Assembly: GCA_963729935.1 (NCBI GenBank)
Contig: CAVSPW010000010.1
Coordinates: 186,001-250,000 of the forward strand
Direction: 5' to 3'
Length of the DNA stretch: 64,000 bases
Source of the DNA: CAIKMD01 sp963729935
GTDB taxonomy: Bacteria; Pseudomonadota; Alphaproteobacteria; ATCC43930; CGMCC-115725
Shown here: positions 52,857 to 61,249 of the stretch, piece by piece
How the letters are laid out: each line of letters starts with the position of its first letter
How positions within the stretch are numbered: position 1 is the stretch's first letter
Program-made: the position numbers and the translations under genes
The notes under the pieces: model-generated
What the model saw: only the letters and a program-made list of their open reading frames with translations
What the model was told of the DNA's origin: nothing
The model's database searches: none

Positions 52857-53465
52857 TTATTGCAGCTTGAAACCAAGCAAGGGTGCCAGCGCCGCGGCGG
52901 GAAGCGTGGTGAGGCCGGGCGGCGGCACGAAGAGCGCGGCGCTTTGCGGCGCCTCCTTGACGCCGCTCAGGACCATATCGATGGTCGTCCGGTGGCCGCC
53001 GGGCGCGGTGACCGTTCCCGCCAGCCTCATCAGCACGCCGCGCCGGCTGATCCAGACGTAACCGGCGCCGCGCGTGCCGTCGGGCGCGGTCCGGTCGATG
53101 CGGTATTTGGTGGTGGCGACGCCGTCGACATGCTCCTCGCCTTGCGGGATCTTGGTCAGAGACGGGTCGTTGAGCGCCGCCATCAGCGCCGGAAACGGAA
53201 ACTCGATCATGGTCTTGAGCGACGGCAGCACGACGAAGCCGGCGCCCTGCCGGGCGTTCAGCACGAAGATGTCATCCATCCCCAACAGCATCTGGTCGTG
53301 GCGCTCGCTGCCGGGAACATGGAACATCCGGCCGCTATAGGTCTTGCCGTCGACGGTCACGGTGCGCGTCGCGCTATAGGAGACCGGCGCCTCGAACAGG
53401 CCCGCGGCCCGCGCCGGCCCAGCCAAGATCAAAGCCAACGACAAGACAGCCAAAGCACGACGCAT
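52857..53465 (-). CDS. Exported protein of unknown function (LolA-like/DUF4412-like)
   Basis: A 202-residue protein with a signal peptide (MRRALAVLSLALILAGPARA). The mature part is beta-rich, with the pattern YSATRTVTVDGKTYSGRMFHVPGSERHDQML, FVVLPSLKTMIEF and RTAPDGTRGAGYVWISRRGVLMRLAGT, recalling DUF4412 and the LolA-like fold of outer-membrane sorting proteins. No catalytic motif is seen. The start at 53465 is chosen for the signal peptide; the frame is open to 53672. It is divergent from ridA. Confidence 0.72.
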   Translation of the reverse strand: MRRALAVLSLALILAGPARAAGLFEAPVSYSATRTVTVDGKTYSGRMFHVPGSERHDQMLLGMDDIFVLNARQGAGFVVLPSLKTMIEFPFPALMAALNDPSLTKIPQGEEHVDGVATTKYRIDRTAPDGTRGAGYVWISRRGVLMRLAGTVTAPGGHRTTIDMVLSGVKEAPQSAALFVPPPGLTTLPAAALAPLLGFKLQ

Positions 53466-53619
53466 GAAGGTCACAACCTCGAAACGGATCGGCGGCGGCA
53501 GATGAAGGTGCGGGTTTCGCAAGAGGCCGGCGAAAGCGCGAGCGCACTCCGCTTTCCCCCACGCTTTATAGCGCGAATGCGCTAAAATGAAGGCACATTG
53601 CCGTGAGAGGAATCGACCG

Positions 53620-54087
53620 ATGCCGGGACGGATCGAGGCGCAACTGCAGAGCTTGAAGATCGAGCTGCCCAACGCGGCCGCGCCGATGGCGAATTACGTG
53701 CCCGCCGTGCGCACCGGCAATCTCCTCTTCGTCTCGGGCCAGATCTGCCAGTGGAATGGCGAGCGGCGCTACACCGGCAAGCTCGGCGCCGAGATTTCGC
53801 TCGCCGAGGGCCAGGCGGCGGCGCGGCTCTGCGGCTTGAACCTCCTCGCCCAGGCCAAGCGCGCGCTCGACGGCGACCTCGACCGCATCCTGCGCGTCGT
53901 GCGGCTGGGCGGATTCGTCAACGCCATCCCCGGCTTCACCGAGCAGCCGCAAGTGGTCAACGGCGCCTCGGATCTCATGGTCGAGGTGTTCGGCGATGCC
54001 GGGCGTCACGCCCGCGCCGCGGTCGGCGTCGGCTCGCTGCCGGGCGGGGCCGCGGTCGAGGTCGATGCGGTGTTCGAGGTGAAATAG
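53620..54087 (+). CDS. RidA (YjgF/YER057c/UK114) family protein
   Basis: A 155-residue trimeric chorismate-mutase-fold protein. Family members hydrolyse reactive enamine/imine intermediates made by PLP enzymes, or act in catabolic pathways. Landmarks are LLFVSGQICQWNG, CGLNLLAQAKRALDGDLDRILRVVRLGGFVN and SLPGGAAVEVDAVFEV. The usual catalytic arginine position near the end carries a different context (GDAGRHARAAVGVGSLP), as in the longer RidA subgroups. The start at 53620 has GAGAGG upstream. Confidence 0.9.
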   Translation: MPGRIEAQLQSLKIELPNAAAPMANYVPAVRTGNLLFVSGQICQWNGERRYTGKLGAEISLAEGQAAARLCGLNLLAQAKRALDGDLDRILRVVRLGGFVNAIPGFTEQPQVVNGASDLMVEVFGDAGRHARAAVGVGSLPGGAAVEVDAVFEVK

Positions 54088-54127
54088 CCCGTGGCGCCGA
54101 AAAACCGGATGGCGGGGTGAGCGAAGC

Positions 54128-55291
54128 ATGGCCGATGGCGGCGAGCGCCTGACCGTCCGGATCATCGACGATCTTTCCGCGATTCCGGCGGCGCAATGGG
54201 ATGAATGCGCGGGGCCCGAGAATCCGTTTGTCGGCCACGCCTTCCTTCAGGCGCTCGAGGAATCGGGCTCGGCCACGCGCGAGACCGGCTGGCTGCCGCA
54301 GCATCTCGTTCTCGAGGACGAGGCCGGACGTCTCATCGGCGCCGTGCCGATGTATCTGAAAAGCCATTCCTACGGCGAGTACATCTTCGATCACGGCTGG
54401 GCCTCGGCCTATGAGCGCGCGGGCGGCCGCTATTACCCCAAGCTCCTCGCCGCCGTGCCCTTCACGCCGGCGACGGGACCGCGCCTCCTGCTTCATCCCG
54501 AAGCCGGCGCGGACGCCGCGGAACATCTGGTGGCGGCGATGATCGAGGTCGCGCGCCAGCGCAAGGTCTCCTCGCTGCACGTCAATTTTCCGACTCAGGC
54601 GCAATGGGAGCTCTTGGGCCGCCATGGATTCTTGCAGCGCATGGGCCGCCAGTTCCATTGGGAGAATAACGGCTATAAGAGCTTCGACGATTTCCTCGAA
54701 GCGCTCAATTCGAGGAAACGCAAGCAGATCCGGCGCGAGCGCCGCGACGCGCTCGAGGGCGGGCTCGAGATCGAGACCTTGACCGGCGGCGATCTCAGAC
54801 CCGAGCATTGGGATGCGTTCTTCCGCTTCTACATGTCGACCTCGGACCGCAAATGGGGCTCGGCCTATCTGACGCGCGAATTCTTCGACCTCATCCATGC
54901 GCGCATGCCCGAGAAGATCGTGCTGGTGATGACGAAGAAGAACGGCCGCTACGTCGCCGGCGCGCTCAATCTCCTCGGCAGCGATACTTTGTTCGGCCGC
55001 AACTGGGGCTGCATCGGCGATTTCCCCTTCCTCCATTTCGAGGTCTGCTATTACCGCGCGATCGACTTCGCGATCGCGCGCGGCCTGAAGCGGGTCGAGG
55101 CCGGCGCCCAGGGCCAGCACAAGATTCAGCGCGGTTACCTCCCCGCGCCGACCTACAGCGCGCATTGGGTGCGCGATCCGGGCTTTCAGCGCGCGGTCGC
55201 CGATTTCTGCGCGCGCGAGCGCCGCGCCATCGAGAACGAGATGGACGAGCTCGAAGAAGGGCTCTCGCCCTTCAAGCGCGAGGCCGAGTAG
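54128..55291 (+). CDS. GNAT/FemAB-like N-acyltransferase (DUF482 family)
   Basis: A 387-residue protein of the DUF482/peptidoglycan-biosynthesis-like GNAT family. Landmarks are PFVGHAFLQALEESGSAT, KSHSYGEYIFDHGWA, KRKQIRRERRDAL, FFRFYMSTSDRKWGSAYLTREFF and RGLKRVEAGAQGQHKIQRGYLP. The double GNAT fold resembles FemAB enzymes that add amino acids to peptidoglycan, but the acceptor here is unknown. It starts 40 bases after the RidA gene and may share its transcript. Confidence 0.85.
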   Translation: MADGGERLTVRIIDDLSAIPAAQWDECAGPENPFVGHAFLQALEESGSATRETGWLPQHLVLEDEAGRLIGAVPMYLKSHSYGEYIFDHGWASAYERAGGRYYPKLLAAVPFTPATGPRLLLHPEAGADAAEHLVAAMIEVARQRKVSSLHVNFPTQAQWELLGRHGFLQRMGRQFHWENNGYKSFDDFLEALNSRKRKQIRRERRDALEGGLEIETLTGGDLRPEHWDAFFRFYMSTSDRKWGSAYLTREFFDLIHARMPEKIVLVMTKKNGRYVAGALNLLGSDTLFGRNWGCIGDFPFLHFEVCYYRAIDFAIARGLKRVEAGAQGQHKIQRGYLPAPTYSAHWVRDPGFQRAVADFCARERRAIENEMDELEEGLSPFKREAE

Positions 55292-55425
55292 CGCGCCCGG
55301 GCGGATCGCGTCGGCGGCCGGCCGCTCCACCCGGCCGAGCCCTACCTAAAGAAGTACAAAATCGGTACCTGGCCATTAACCATTGTGCGACGGGATGGCG
55401 GTAAAATTCCGGCCGGAACACGTCG

Positions 55426-55914
55426 ATGACCGGAAGAGAACCGCACGCGCTGACCTATGTCGTCGATCCCGCCGAGCTCGTGCCCGAGCTCCGCGCGGTC
55501 AAGGAATATTGGGACGGAAAGCGCGGCGCGCGTGCGATGGCGCGGCGCGGCGATATCGATCCGGTCGAGCTTCGATCGCATCTTTCCTGCCTGTCCCTGG
55601 TCGACGTGCTGGAGGGCGGACGGGACTACCGCTTCCGCCTGCTCGGCACCGAGTTTTCGCGGCTGTTCGGCCGCGACAGCACGGGCAAGACCATTCGCGA
55701 AGTCTATGGCGGCGGCGATCCCGAGATATTGAGCTGGATGCTCGGCAGCTATGACGGCGTCCTGCGGTCGAAGCGTCCCGTCTTGCGGCGCGGCTCGGTG
55801 CGCGCCGTGGACAAGGACTTCATCGCCATCGACGGGCTCCTGCTGCCGCTCTCGGAGGATGGCGAGCGAGTCAGCATGATCTTCGGCCACGCGGCTTTCC
55901 GAATCGAGAAGTGA
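55426..55914 (+). CDS. PAS_5 domain protein
   Basis: A 162-residue single-domain protein. The layout LRAVKEYWDGKRGARAMARRGDIDPVELRSHL (about 22-53), then LVDVLEGGRDYRFRLLGTEFSRLFGRDSTGKT, matches PAS_5 proteins, abundant in Rhodospirillales and lacking any fused output domain. Ligand and partner are unknown. A second member lies at 59699-60226. An AT-rich stretch at about 55345-55385 probably holds the promoter. Confidence 0.87.
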   Translation: MTGREPHALTYVVDPAELVPELRAVKEYWDGKRGARAMARRGDIDPVELRSHLSCLSLVDVLEGGRDYRFRLLGTEFSRLFGRDSTGKTIREVYGGGDPEILSWMLGSYDGVLRSKRPVLRRGSVRAVDKDFIAIDGLLLPLSEDGERVSMIFGHAAFRIEK

Positions 55915-56110
55915 GCGGCGCGCCGGTCCGCGGCACCCTGCCCGCGCCTGCCGCTCGAATTGTGCTTTCCGCCCGCATCGCGTTATTGCATATTTGTCGA
56001 CGAAGACGACCGCTTCCGGCGAACCCGAAATAGGGCGCCGGAAATCACCAGCAGCCAAGGCGGCGGAAGCGCTGTTCCGTCCAAGCCGCGGCGCAAGAGG
56101 GGGAATGCCC

Positions 56111-57481
56111 ATGTCTTTTTTGAGCAGGGACCGCATCATCGCGCCGCCGGCCTATAGCCGCTGGCTCATACCGCCGGCCGCGCTGTGCGTTCATTTGTGC
56201 ATCGGCGAAGCCTATGCCTTCAGCGTGTTCAATCTGCCGATGACGAAATTGATCGGCATCACGCAATCGGCGCCCGAGGATTGGAAGCTCACCGATCTCG
56301 GCTGGATCTTCAGCATCGGCATCTTCTTTCTCGGCGCATCGGCGGCCGTGCTCGGGCGCTGGGTCGAGGAAGGCGGGCCGCGCAAGGCGATGTTCGCCGC
56401 CGCGCTGTGCTTCGGCGGCGGTTTCATCGTCGCCGCGCTCGGCGTCTACATTCACAACATCTGGCTGGTCTATTTCGGCTATGGCGTGATCGGCGGCATC
56501 GGCCTCGGATTGGGCTATATCTCGCCGGTTTCGACCCTGATCAAATGGTTCCCCGACCGGCCGGGCATGGCGACCGGCATGGCGATCATGGGCTTCGGCG
56601 GCGCGGCCTTCATCGCGGCGCCGCTCTCGGTCTGGCTAATGGGCCGTTTCACCAGCCCGACGCATATCGGCGTCGCCGAAGCCTTCATCGGCTTGGGCGT
56701 CATCTATTTCTGCTTCATGATGGTGGGCGCCTGGATCGTGCGCGTTCCGGCGCCGGGCTGGAAACCCCAAGGCTATGTGGCGCCGGCACGCCCGAAGAAA
56801 CTCGTGACCACCCGCGACGTCTATGTCTATCAGGCGCTCAAGACCCCGCAATTCTGGCTGATCTGGTGCGTGTTGTGCCTCAACGTCACGGCCGGCATCG
56901 GCGTGCTGGGCCAGGCTTCGGCGATGAGCCAGGAAATGTTCCCGGGCCGCGTGACGCCGCTGGCCGCGGCGGGCTTCGTCGGGTTGATGAGCCTCTTCAA
57001 CATGGCGGGGCGCTTCTTCTGGGCCTCGACCTCCGACATCATCGGCCGCAAGAGCACCTATTTCTGCTTCTTCGTCTTGGGGGCGATCCTCTACGCCTTC
57101 GTGCCGACGACCGGCGGCATCGGCAGCATCGCGCTCTTCGTGCTCGCCTTCCTGATCATCATCAGCATGTATGGCGGCGGCTTCGCGACCGTGCCGGCCT
57201 ATTTGAAGGACATGTTCGGCACGCGCTATGTCGGAGCCATTCACGGCATGCTGATCACGGCTTGGTCGATGGCCGGCATCTTCGGCCCGGTGATCGTCAA
57301 TTACATGCGCCAATACCAGATCGACCACGGCGTGCCGAAGGCCCAGGCCTATAACATCACCATGTATGTGATGGCGGGGCTTCTCATCATCGGCTTCTTC
57401 TGCAACCTTTTCATCAAGGCCGTGCATGAGCGCCACTACATGCCGCATGAACGCGCCGATGCGATGGGCATGGCGGATTAA
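56111..57481 (+). CDS. MFS transporter of the oxalate/formate antiporter (OFA) family
   Basis: A 456-residue twelve-segment carrier. The N-terminus SRDRIIAPPAYSRWLIPPAALCVHLCIGEAYAFSVF is diagnostic of the OFA family, along with GIGLGLGYISPVSTLIKWFPDRPG and FNMAGRFFWASTSD. Family members exchange or import carboxylates such as oxalate, lactate or pyruvate. A purine-rich site (AGGGGGA, about 56098-56104) favours ATG 56111 over 56105; the frame is open from 55994. A 42-codon small-subunit gene follows 15 bases later. Confidence 0.9.
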   Translation: MSFLSRDRIIAPPAYSRWLIPPAALCVHLCIGEAYAFSVFNLPMTKLIGITQSAPEDWKLTDLGWIFSIGIFFLGASAAVLGRWVEEGGPRKAMFAAALCFGGGFIVAALGVYIHNIWLVYFGYGVIGGIGLGLGYISPVSTLIKWFPDRPGMATGMAIMGFGGAAFIAAPLSVWLMGRFTSPTHIGVAEAFIGLGVIYFCFMMVGAWIVRVPAPGWKPQGYVAPARPKKLVTTRDVYVYQALKTPQFWLIWCVLCLNVTAGIGVLGQASAMSQEMFPGRVTPLAAAGFVGLMSLFNMAGRFFWASTSDIIGRKSTYFCFFVLGAILYAFVPTTGGIGSIALFVLAFLIIISMYGGGFATVPAYLKDMFGTRYVGAIHGMLITAWSMAGIFGPVIVNYMRQYQIDHGVPKAQAYNITMYVMAGLLIIGFFCNLFIKAVHERHYMPHERADAMGMAD

Positions 57482-57496
57482 AGGGAGGCGACGGAC

Positions 57497-57625
57497 ATGG
57501 CCAGCAAGCAGCAGCCCGGCAGCGACAATACAGTGAAGCTTGTCCTCGCCTGGGGATTCGTCGGCATACCCTTGGCATGGGGCGTCATCGAGACCTGCAT
57601 CGCCGCCTTGCAGCTCTTCAAATGA
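57497..57625 (+). CDS. MFS transporter small subunit (single-pass, 42 residues)
   Basis: ATG 57497 with AGGGAGG about nine bases before opens a 42-codon frame ending at TGA 57623-57625. The product starts MASKQQPGSDNTVKLVLAW and has one membrane segment (LVLAWGFVGIPLAWGVIETC, about 15-34), ending AALQLFK. Small proteins of this kind are found directly behind OFA-type MFS genes and are called MFS transporter small subunits. The 15-base spacing and own ribosome site support a real gene. Confidence 0.82.
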   Translation: MASKQQPGSDNTVKLVLAWGFVGIPLAWGVIETCIAALQLFK

Positions 57626-58033
57626 GGAACGCCGAGACCGGCGCGCCGCCCCGGCCTGTTGGGGGCGCTCCGGTCCAGCCGCAGCGCGGCAAAGCCTCTC
57701 CGCAACTTTAGCGTGCAAGCCTCCGCGCGGATGCGGTCGACCCGCCGCGAGCGGCCCGCCGACCATCCTAAATTATCCTTATAATACAATAACTTGCCGA
57801 CGATACGCCGGATCGCAGCCGGGCCACGCCGGCGCATTCCTGGCGCTGCGCGCTCACCAGGCTGCCGCGCTTTCAGGCCACGGTTGAAGCCGTCTTGCAC
57901 CGCAAACAATAAATCCTGTCGGCCAAAATATTCGTAGAACACAATTTTACGATCTACAAAATATGCATATTAATCCCGAGTAAAGGTGTGTCACCGATAC
58001 TTAATGGATATCTGCCAGCCATGGGAGGCTACT
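57626..58033. other. 408-base intergenic region, partly AT-rich
   Basis: The first part (57626-57765) is GC-rich with no gene. From about 57765 the sequence turns AT-rich, with a TATAAT at 57780-57785, and again at 57910-57985 (aaaatattcgtagaacaca...), just before the gene at 58034. No good -35 element pairs with the TATAAT at 17 bases. A minus-strand open frame (57942 to 57478) crosses the region but overlaps the small-subunit gene and has no known domain. Confidence 0.4.
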
Positions 58034-58531
58034 ATGGCACTCGCAACCCAAAGCCAATTGGAAGCAAAACGCGAAGCCGAAAAACGCGCGCTCGACGCGG
58101 CGATGGCCAGCTGCGTCAAGCTTGTCGAATCGATGCGGGAGGCCAAGCCCGCCGACGCGGCACGCAGCAAGTCCCGGCTCGACGAGATGATCAAGGCGAC
58201 GCCGAAGCTGCCGCTGGAATTCAAGCGCAAGATTTCGGCCGAAGCGCGGAAGTTCGAATGTTTTGCGAATATGCGGGCGGCCGACGATGCACTGAAGCTC
58301 GCCGCGGATAAGGCGCACCATGACGAGCGCGGCGAGCGCAACCGGCTGGTCAGCGAGGCGCGCGGCTTCTGCAATCGGGCATCCTCGCTCGGCGCCGAGC
58401 CCGAGTTCAAGACCATCGCCAATCGCAAGATCGAGATCATCATGATGACCGGCGGGGTCGAGCATAAGGGCCCGACCCTCGCCAAGCCGCTTTCCGTCGC
58501 GCCGAGGAACCCGCACAACGCCAAGGCCTGA
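58034..58531 (+). CDS. Helical cytoplasmic protein of unknown function
   Basis: A 165-residue protein that I do not recognise. The start at 58034 is set by GGGAGG at 58023-58028. The N-terminal 45 residues (ATQSQLEAKREAEKRALDAAM) and the middle (EFKRKISAEARKFECFANMRAADDALKLAADKAHHDERGERNRLV) are strongly charged and predicted helical; the C-terminus (KGPTLAKPLSVAPRNPH) is unstructured. No signal peptide or membrane segment. It is preceded by an AT-rich region and converges with the alpha/beta hydrolase gene. Confidence 0.62.
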   Translation: MALATQSQLEAKREAEKRALDAAMASCVKLVESMREAKPADAARSKSRLDEMIKATPKLPLEFKRKISAEARKFECFANMRAADDALKLAADKAHHDERGERNRLVSEARGFCNRASSLGAEPEFKTIANRKIEIIMMTGGVEHKGPTLAKPLSVAPRNPHNAKA

Positions 58532-58541
58532 GCGCGCGGCG

Positions 58542-59327
58542 TTAGGACGCTTTGAGATTGGCGGCGAGGAAGTCGAGCGTGCGTCGCCAGGCATCGGCGG
58601 CGGCGGCGCGCGCCGCAGGCTGATCGGGCGTGCGATCGAAGCGGTGATCGACGCCGGGATAGAGTTGCAAGGTGTAGGGCGCGTGGACGGCGGCGATGAT
58701 TTCCGCGAGATGCTGCGCCGCCTGAACCGGTACGGTGCCGTCGGCGGTGCCGTGGAGGATCAGAACCGGCGCACTTTGCGCGGTGAAGGCGGCGCGAAAC
58801 CGCCCGAGCGAAATGTCGCTTCCCGCGCCCGATAGCGCGCCGTAATACGAGATGCCGGCCTGGACCTTTCCGGTGGCGGCGAGCCACATCGCGAAATATC
58901 CGCCATTCGAGAAGCCGATCGCGCCGAGCTTGCCGCCTTTGACCTTGTCGTGACGCGCCAACATATCGAGCGCGGCCGCGAGATCGTCATAGATCGGCTG
59001 CGCATCGCCCACGAAAGTGTCGCGGCGCGTGCGCGCCGTGATGCCATAGGCCTCCATGAACGCCGGCACGAGCGCGACATAGCCTTCGCGCGCCAGCGCT
59101 TGCGCGAAATCGGTATCTGCGCCCTGAAGCCCGCCGCTGGTGTGCAGCACGAGGACGGCCGGGTAAGGACCGGCGCCGTCGGGCGTCACGAGAAATGCGC
59201 GCATCTTGTGATTGACGCCGACCATGACGGTGCCGGTATCGGCGCGCGCAGCGACCGCGAGCACGGAACCGGCAAGAGCGAAGGCAAAAAGCGCCGCCAG
59301 CCGGCGCGACGTCGCTGCGATCACCAT
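58542..59327 (-). CDS. Dienelactone-hydrolase-family alpha/beta hydrolase, exported
   Basis: A 261-residue protein with a signal peptide (RRLAALFAFALAGSVLAVAARA). The alpha/beta hydrolase triad is Ser in IGFSNGGYFAMW, Asp in LHGTADGTVPV and His in YPGVDHRFD. Classical dienelactone hydrolases use cysteine as nucleophile; here it is serine, so it more likely acts as an esterase or peptidase on small substrates in the periplasm. It stands alone, convergent with the gene at 58034. Confidence 0.85.
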   Translation of the reverse strand: MVIAATSRRLAALFAFALAGSVLAVAARADTGTVMVGVNHKMRAFLVTPDGAGPYPAVLVLHTSGGLQGADTDFAQALAREGYVALVPAFMEAYGITARTRRDTFVGDAQPIYDDLAAALDMLARHDKVKGGKLGAIGFSNGGYFAMWLAATGKVQAGISYYGALSGAGSDISLGRFRAAFTAQSAPVLILHGTADGTVPVQAAQHLAEIIAAVHAPYTLQLYPGVDHRFDRTPDQPAARAAAADAWRRTLDFLAANLKAS

Positions 59328-59698
59328 CGAGGAATTCCTCCAATTTGCGCGCGCGGCAATGGATGGGTCACATGCCGTACCGACGCCGCCACGCGATCAC
59401 TCTTCGCATCATAGCGCGAACCGTCGCGCGTTCTCGCACTGAGCGACATTCTTCCTGCCTTTCGCACGCCTAGATAGTTGAGGTTGCATTTAAAGTTGAA
59501 ATCCGACCCATATATTCTCTAAATTGGAGTGAGGCGCGGTACGCAACGGGGGATATATGCGTGGCATCAGGGCAAGGTCTGCGGATCGATCAGGCACGAG
59601 CGAAATCGAGAAAGACCGCGGGTGCGCGGCCGATCTTCTCTCGGCGTGTTTCCCGCCGCACGGCACATCATGCCGGAATGCACGTGAGTTGATTCTCC
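59328..59698. other. 371-base divergent intergenic region
   Basis: Lies between the alpha/beta hydrolase (minus) and the second PAS_5 protein (plus). An AT-rich stretch at about 59475-59525 (ggttgcatttaaagttg, then catatattctc) is the likely promoter zone of the PAS_5 gene. No gene, repeat or operator was identified. Confidence 0.4.
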
Positions 59699-60226
59699 AT
59701 GGCCTATGATTTTCTCGCCGATCCGATTCTGGCGGGGGCGTATCGGTATTGGCAGACCAAGCGCGGGACGCGCCCGATGCCGCGCCGCCTCGATATCGAT
59801 CCAAGCGAATTGGTCCCGCTCCTGCCCCATCTTCAGCTCACCGAGATCGTCGATGGCGGCGCGCGCGTCCGCTATCGCCTGGTCGGCACGGCGATCGTCG
59901 CAACCTTTGGCATCGAGCTCACGGGCAAATATTTCGACGAGGCGTTTTCGGGCGCGCAGCTGCGCAGCCACGAGGAGAATTACCACATCCTCTGCCGCGA
60001 GAAACGCCCGCTTCTGGTTTCCCGCCATTATGTTTCGCGCACGGGAATCGAGCTCCTCAGCCACCGTTTGATCATGCCCCTGTCCGCAGATGACGAAAAC
60101 GTCAATCAGGCGCTGACGGCGATGAACTTCGAATCGGCGAGCAAACCGGCGCCGCGGAATAGCGATTGGCTCGGCGAGCAGGCCCATTTCGACGTGCTCG
60201 ATTCCGAGCGCACGATCATCCGATAG
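59699..60226 (+). CDS. PAS_5 domain protein (second copy)
   Basis: A 175-residue protein of the same family as that at 55426. LAGAYRYWQTKRGTRPMPRRLDIDPSELVPLLPHL aligns with the corresponding segment there, followed by LTEIVDGGARVRYRLVGTAIVATFG. The C-terminal 30 residues (FESASKPAPRNSDWLGEQ...) are extra. The two are similar in layout but clearly diverged, so this is not a recent duplication. Single-domain sensor with unknown partner. Confidence 0.86.
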   Translation: MAYDFLADPILAGAYRYWQTKRGTRPMPRRLDIDPSELVPLLPHLQLTEIVDGGARVRYRLVGTAIVATFGIELTGKYFDEAFSGAQLRSHEENYHILCREKRPLLVSRHYVSRTGIELLSHRLIMPLSADDENVNQALTAMNFESASKPAPRNSDWLGEQAHFDVLDSERTIIR

Positions 60227-60321
60227 AGCCTTTTCCCGCAAAGCGCGCGGCGAGCCGGCGCTGAAAACGCGATCGACTCAAGACGCGCGGAAGCTCGTCC
60301 GGCGTCGCGCGCCGCTCGCCT

Positions 60322-60639
60322 TCAGACCGCGAGTCTCACCTTCCATTCGACCGCCTCGAAGCCGCCGATATCGGCGAGAAAGCACAAACCGCCGGCATCG
60401 ACGAAGATGTGGCAGCCGAAGCGGTACCAGACTCCGTCGAGGATCAGCACGCCCTCATAGGTACGGTATTCGCCGCCATCATCTTCGCGCTCGGTGCGAA
60501 GGAGCCGGGGTAGCACCTTCGCCACCTCGGCGAGGCGGATCTCCGGCCGGCCGACGAGGCAGCCATCGCACAGCACATCCTCGAGCCTGGTCCCGAAGGT
60601 CGCGTTCAGATAATCATCGACGGTCTGGAAAGCGTTCAT
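60322..60639 (-). CDS. Small protein of unknown function
   Basis: A 105-residue protein not recognised. MNAFQTVDDYLNATFGTRLEDVL starts a likely helix; cysteines occur in VLCDGCLVG, FGCHIFVD and GGLCFLAD, which could bind metal or be coincidental. The middle (EDDGGEYRTYEGVLILDGVWYRFG) is strand-rich. No signal peptide or membrane segment. It has ordinary codon use and stands alone between a PAS_5 gene and an HbpS-like gene. Confidence 0.6.
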   Translation of the reverse strand: MNAFQTVDDYLNATFGTRLEDVLCDGCLVGRPEIRLAEVAKVLPRLLRTEREDDGGEYRTYEGVLILDGVWYRFGCHIFVDAGGLCFLADIGGFEAVEWKVRLAV

Positions 60640-60732
60640 GTCCCGATCCCCGCGCGCGACGCCCGATGCGGCAGCGCGAGAACGAGCCTAGATCAAAAAG
60701 AACAAAAAGGGAACATTAAAAACGCCGCGCGA

Positions 60733-61152
60733 TCAGGCGCGCACCTTGCCAAGCGCCGCGAGCGCGGCCTCGGCGACAATCACGTCCTCTTCGATCTTGG
60801 CGCCGCCCGCGGCGACCCCGCCCACGACCTGACCGGCGACGATGATCGGAAAGCCGCCCGGCACATTGGTGAAATCGCCATCCATGCGGATCTGCATGCT
60901 CAGCACATTGGCCTCGGGCGCATAGCCAGTGGGCAGGCGTTGCGAGGCCGAGGTGATCGCCTTCTTGATCGTGGTGCGGCCGGAGAAGAACCGCGCCCCA
61001 TCCATCATCAGGAAGCCGATGAGCTGGCCGCTGGCGTCGACCACGGCGAGGCTCACCTTGACGCCGATCTCGTTGGCTTTTTGGACGCCGGCATTGAGCA
61101 TCTTGAGGCTCGCCTCATGCGTCACCCGATGCGTCGCCACGAAATCCGCCAT
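60733..61152 (-). CDS. HbpS/GlcG-type heme-binding family protein
   Basis: A 139-residue protein of the GlcG/HbpS family. Typical segments are THEASLKMLNAGVQKANEIGVKVSLAVVDASGQLIGFLMMDGA, ITSASQRLPTG and FPIIVAGQVVGGVAAGG. Members include the HbpS heme sensor of Streptomyces and GlcG of the glycolate locus; most have unknown roles, including proposed cofactor binding. No signal peptide is present. Confidence 0.88.
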   Translation of the reverse strand: MADFVATHRVTHEASLKMLNAGVQKANEIGVKVSLAVVDASGQLIGFLMMDGARFFSGRTTIKKAITSASQRLPTGYAPEANVLSMQIRMDGDFTNVPGGFPIIVAGQVVGGVAAGGAKIEEDVIVAEAALAALGKVRA

Positions 61153-61249
61153 GACCCTGACTCCCCGTCTCTTGCGTGACTCCTGCCGGCCTCAGTGTGC
61201 CGCGATTTGACCGCGATTGCATCCGGCTTTCCCCGGCGCGACGCCCCGC

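Noticed and set aside
53587..53619. Upstream start for the RidA gene
   Set aside because: The ATG at 53620 has a ribosome site and matches family length; the extra eleven residues do not.
57478..57942. 154-codon minus-strand frame beginning MFYEYFGRQDLLF
   Set aside because: The first 25 residues look protein-like and the start is AT-rich, but the frame overlaps the small-subunit gene, turns Arg-rich, has no clear ribosome site, and matches no family I know.
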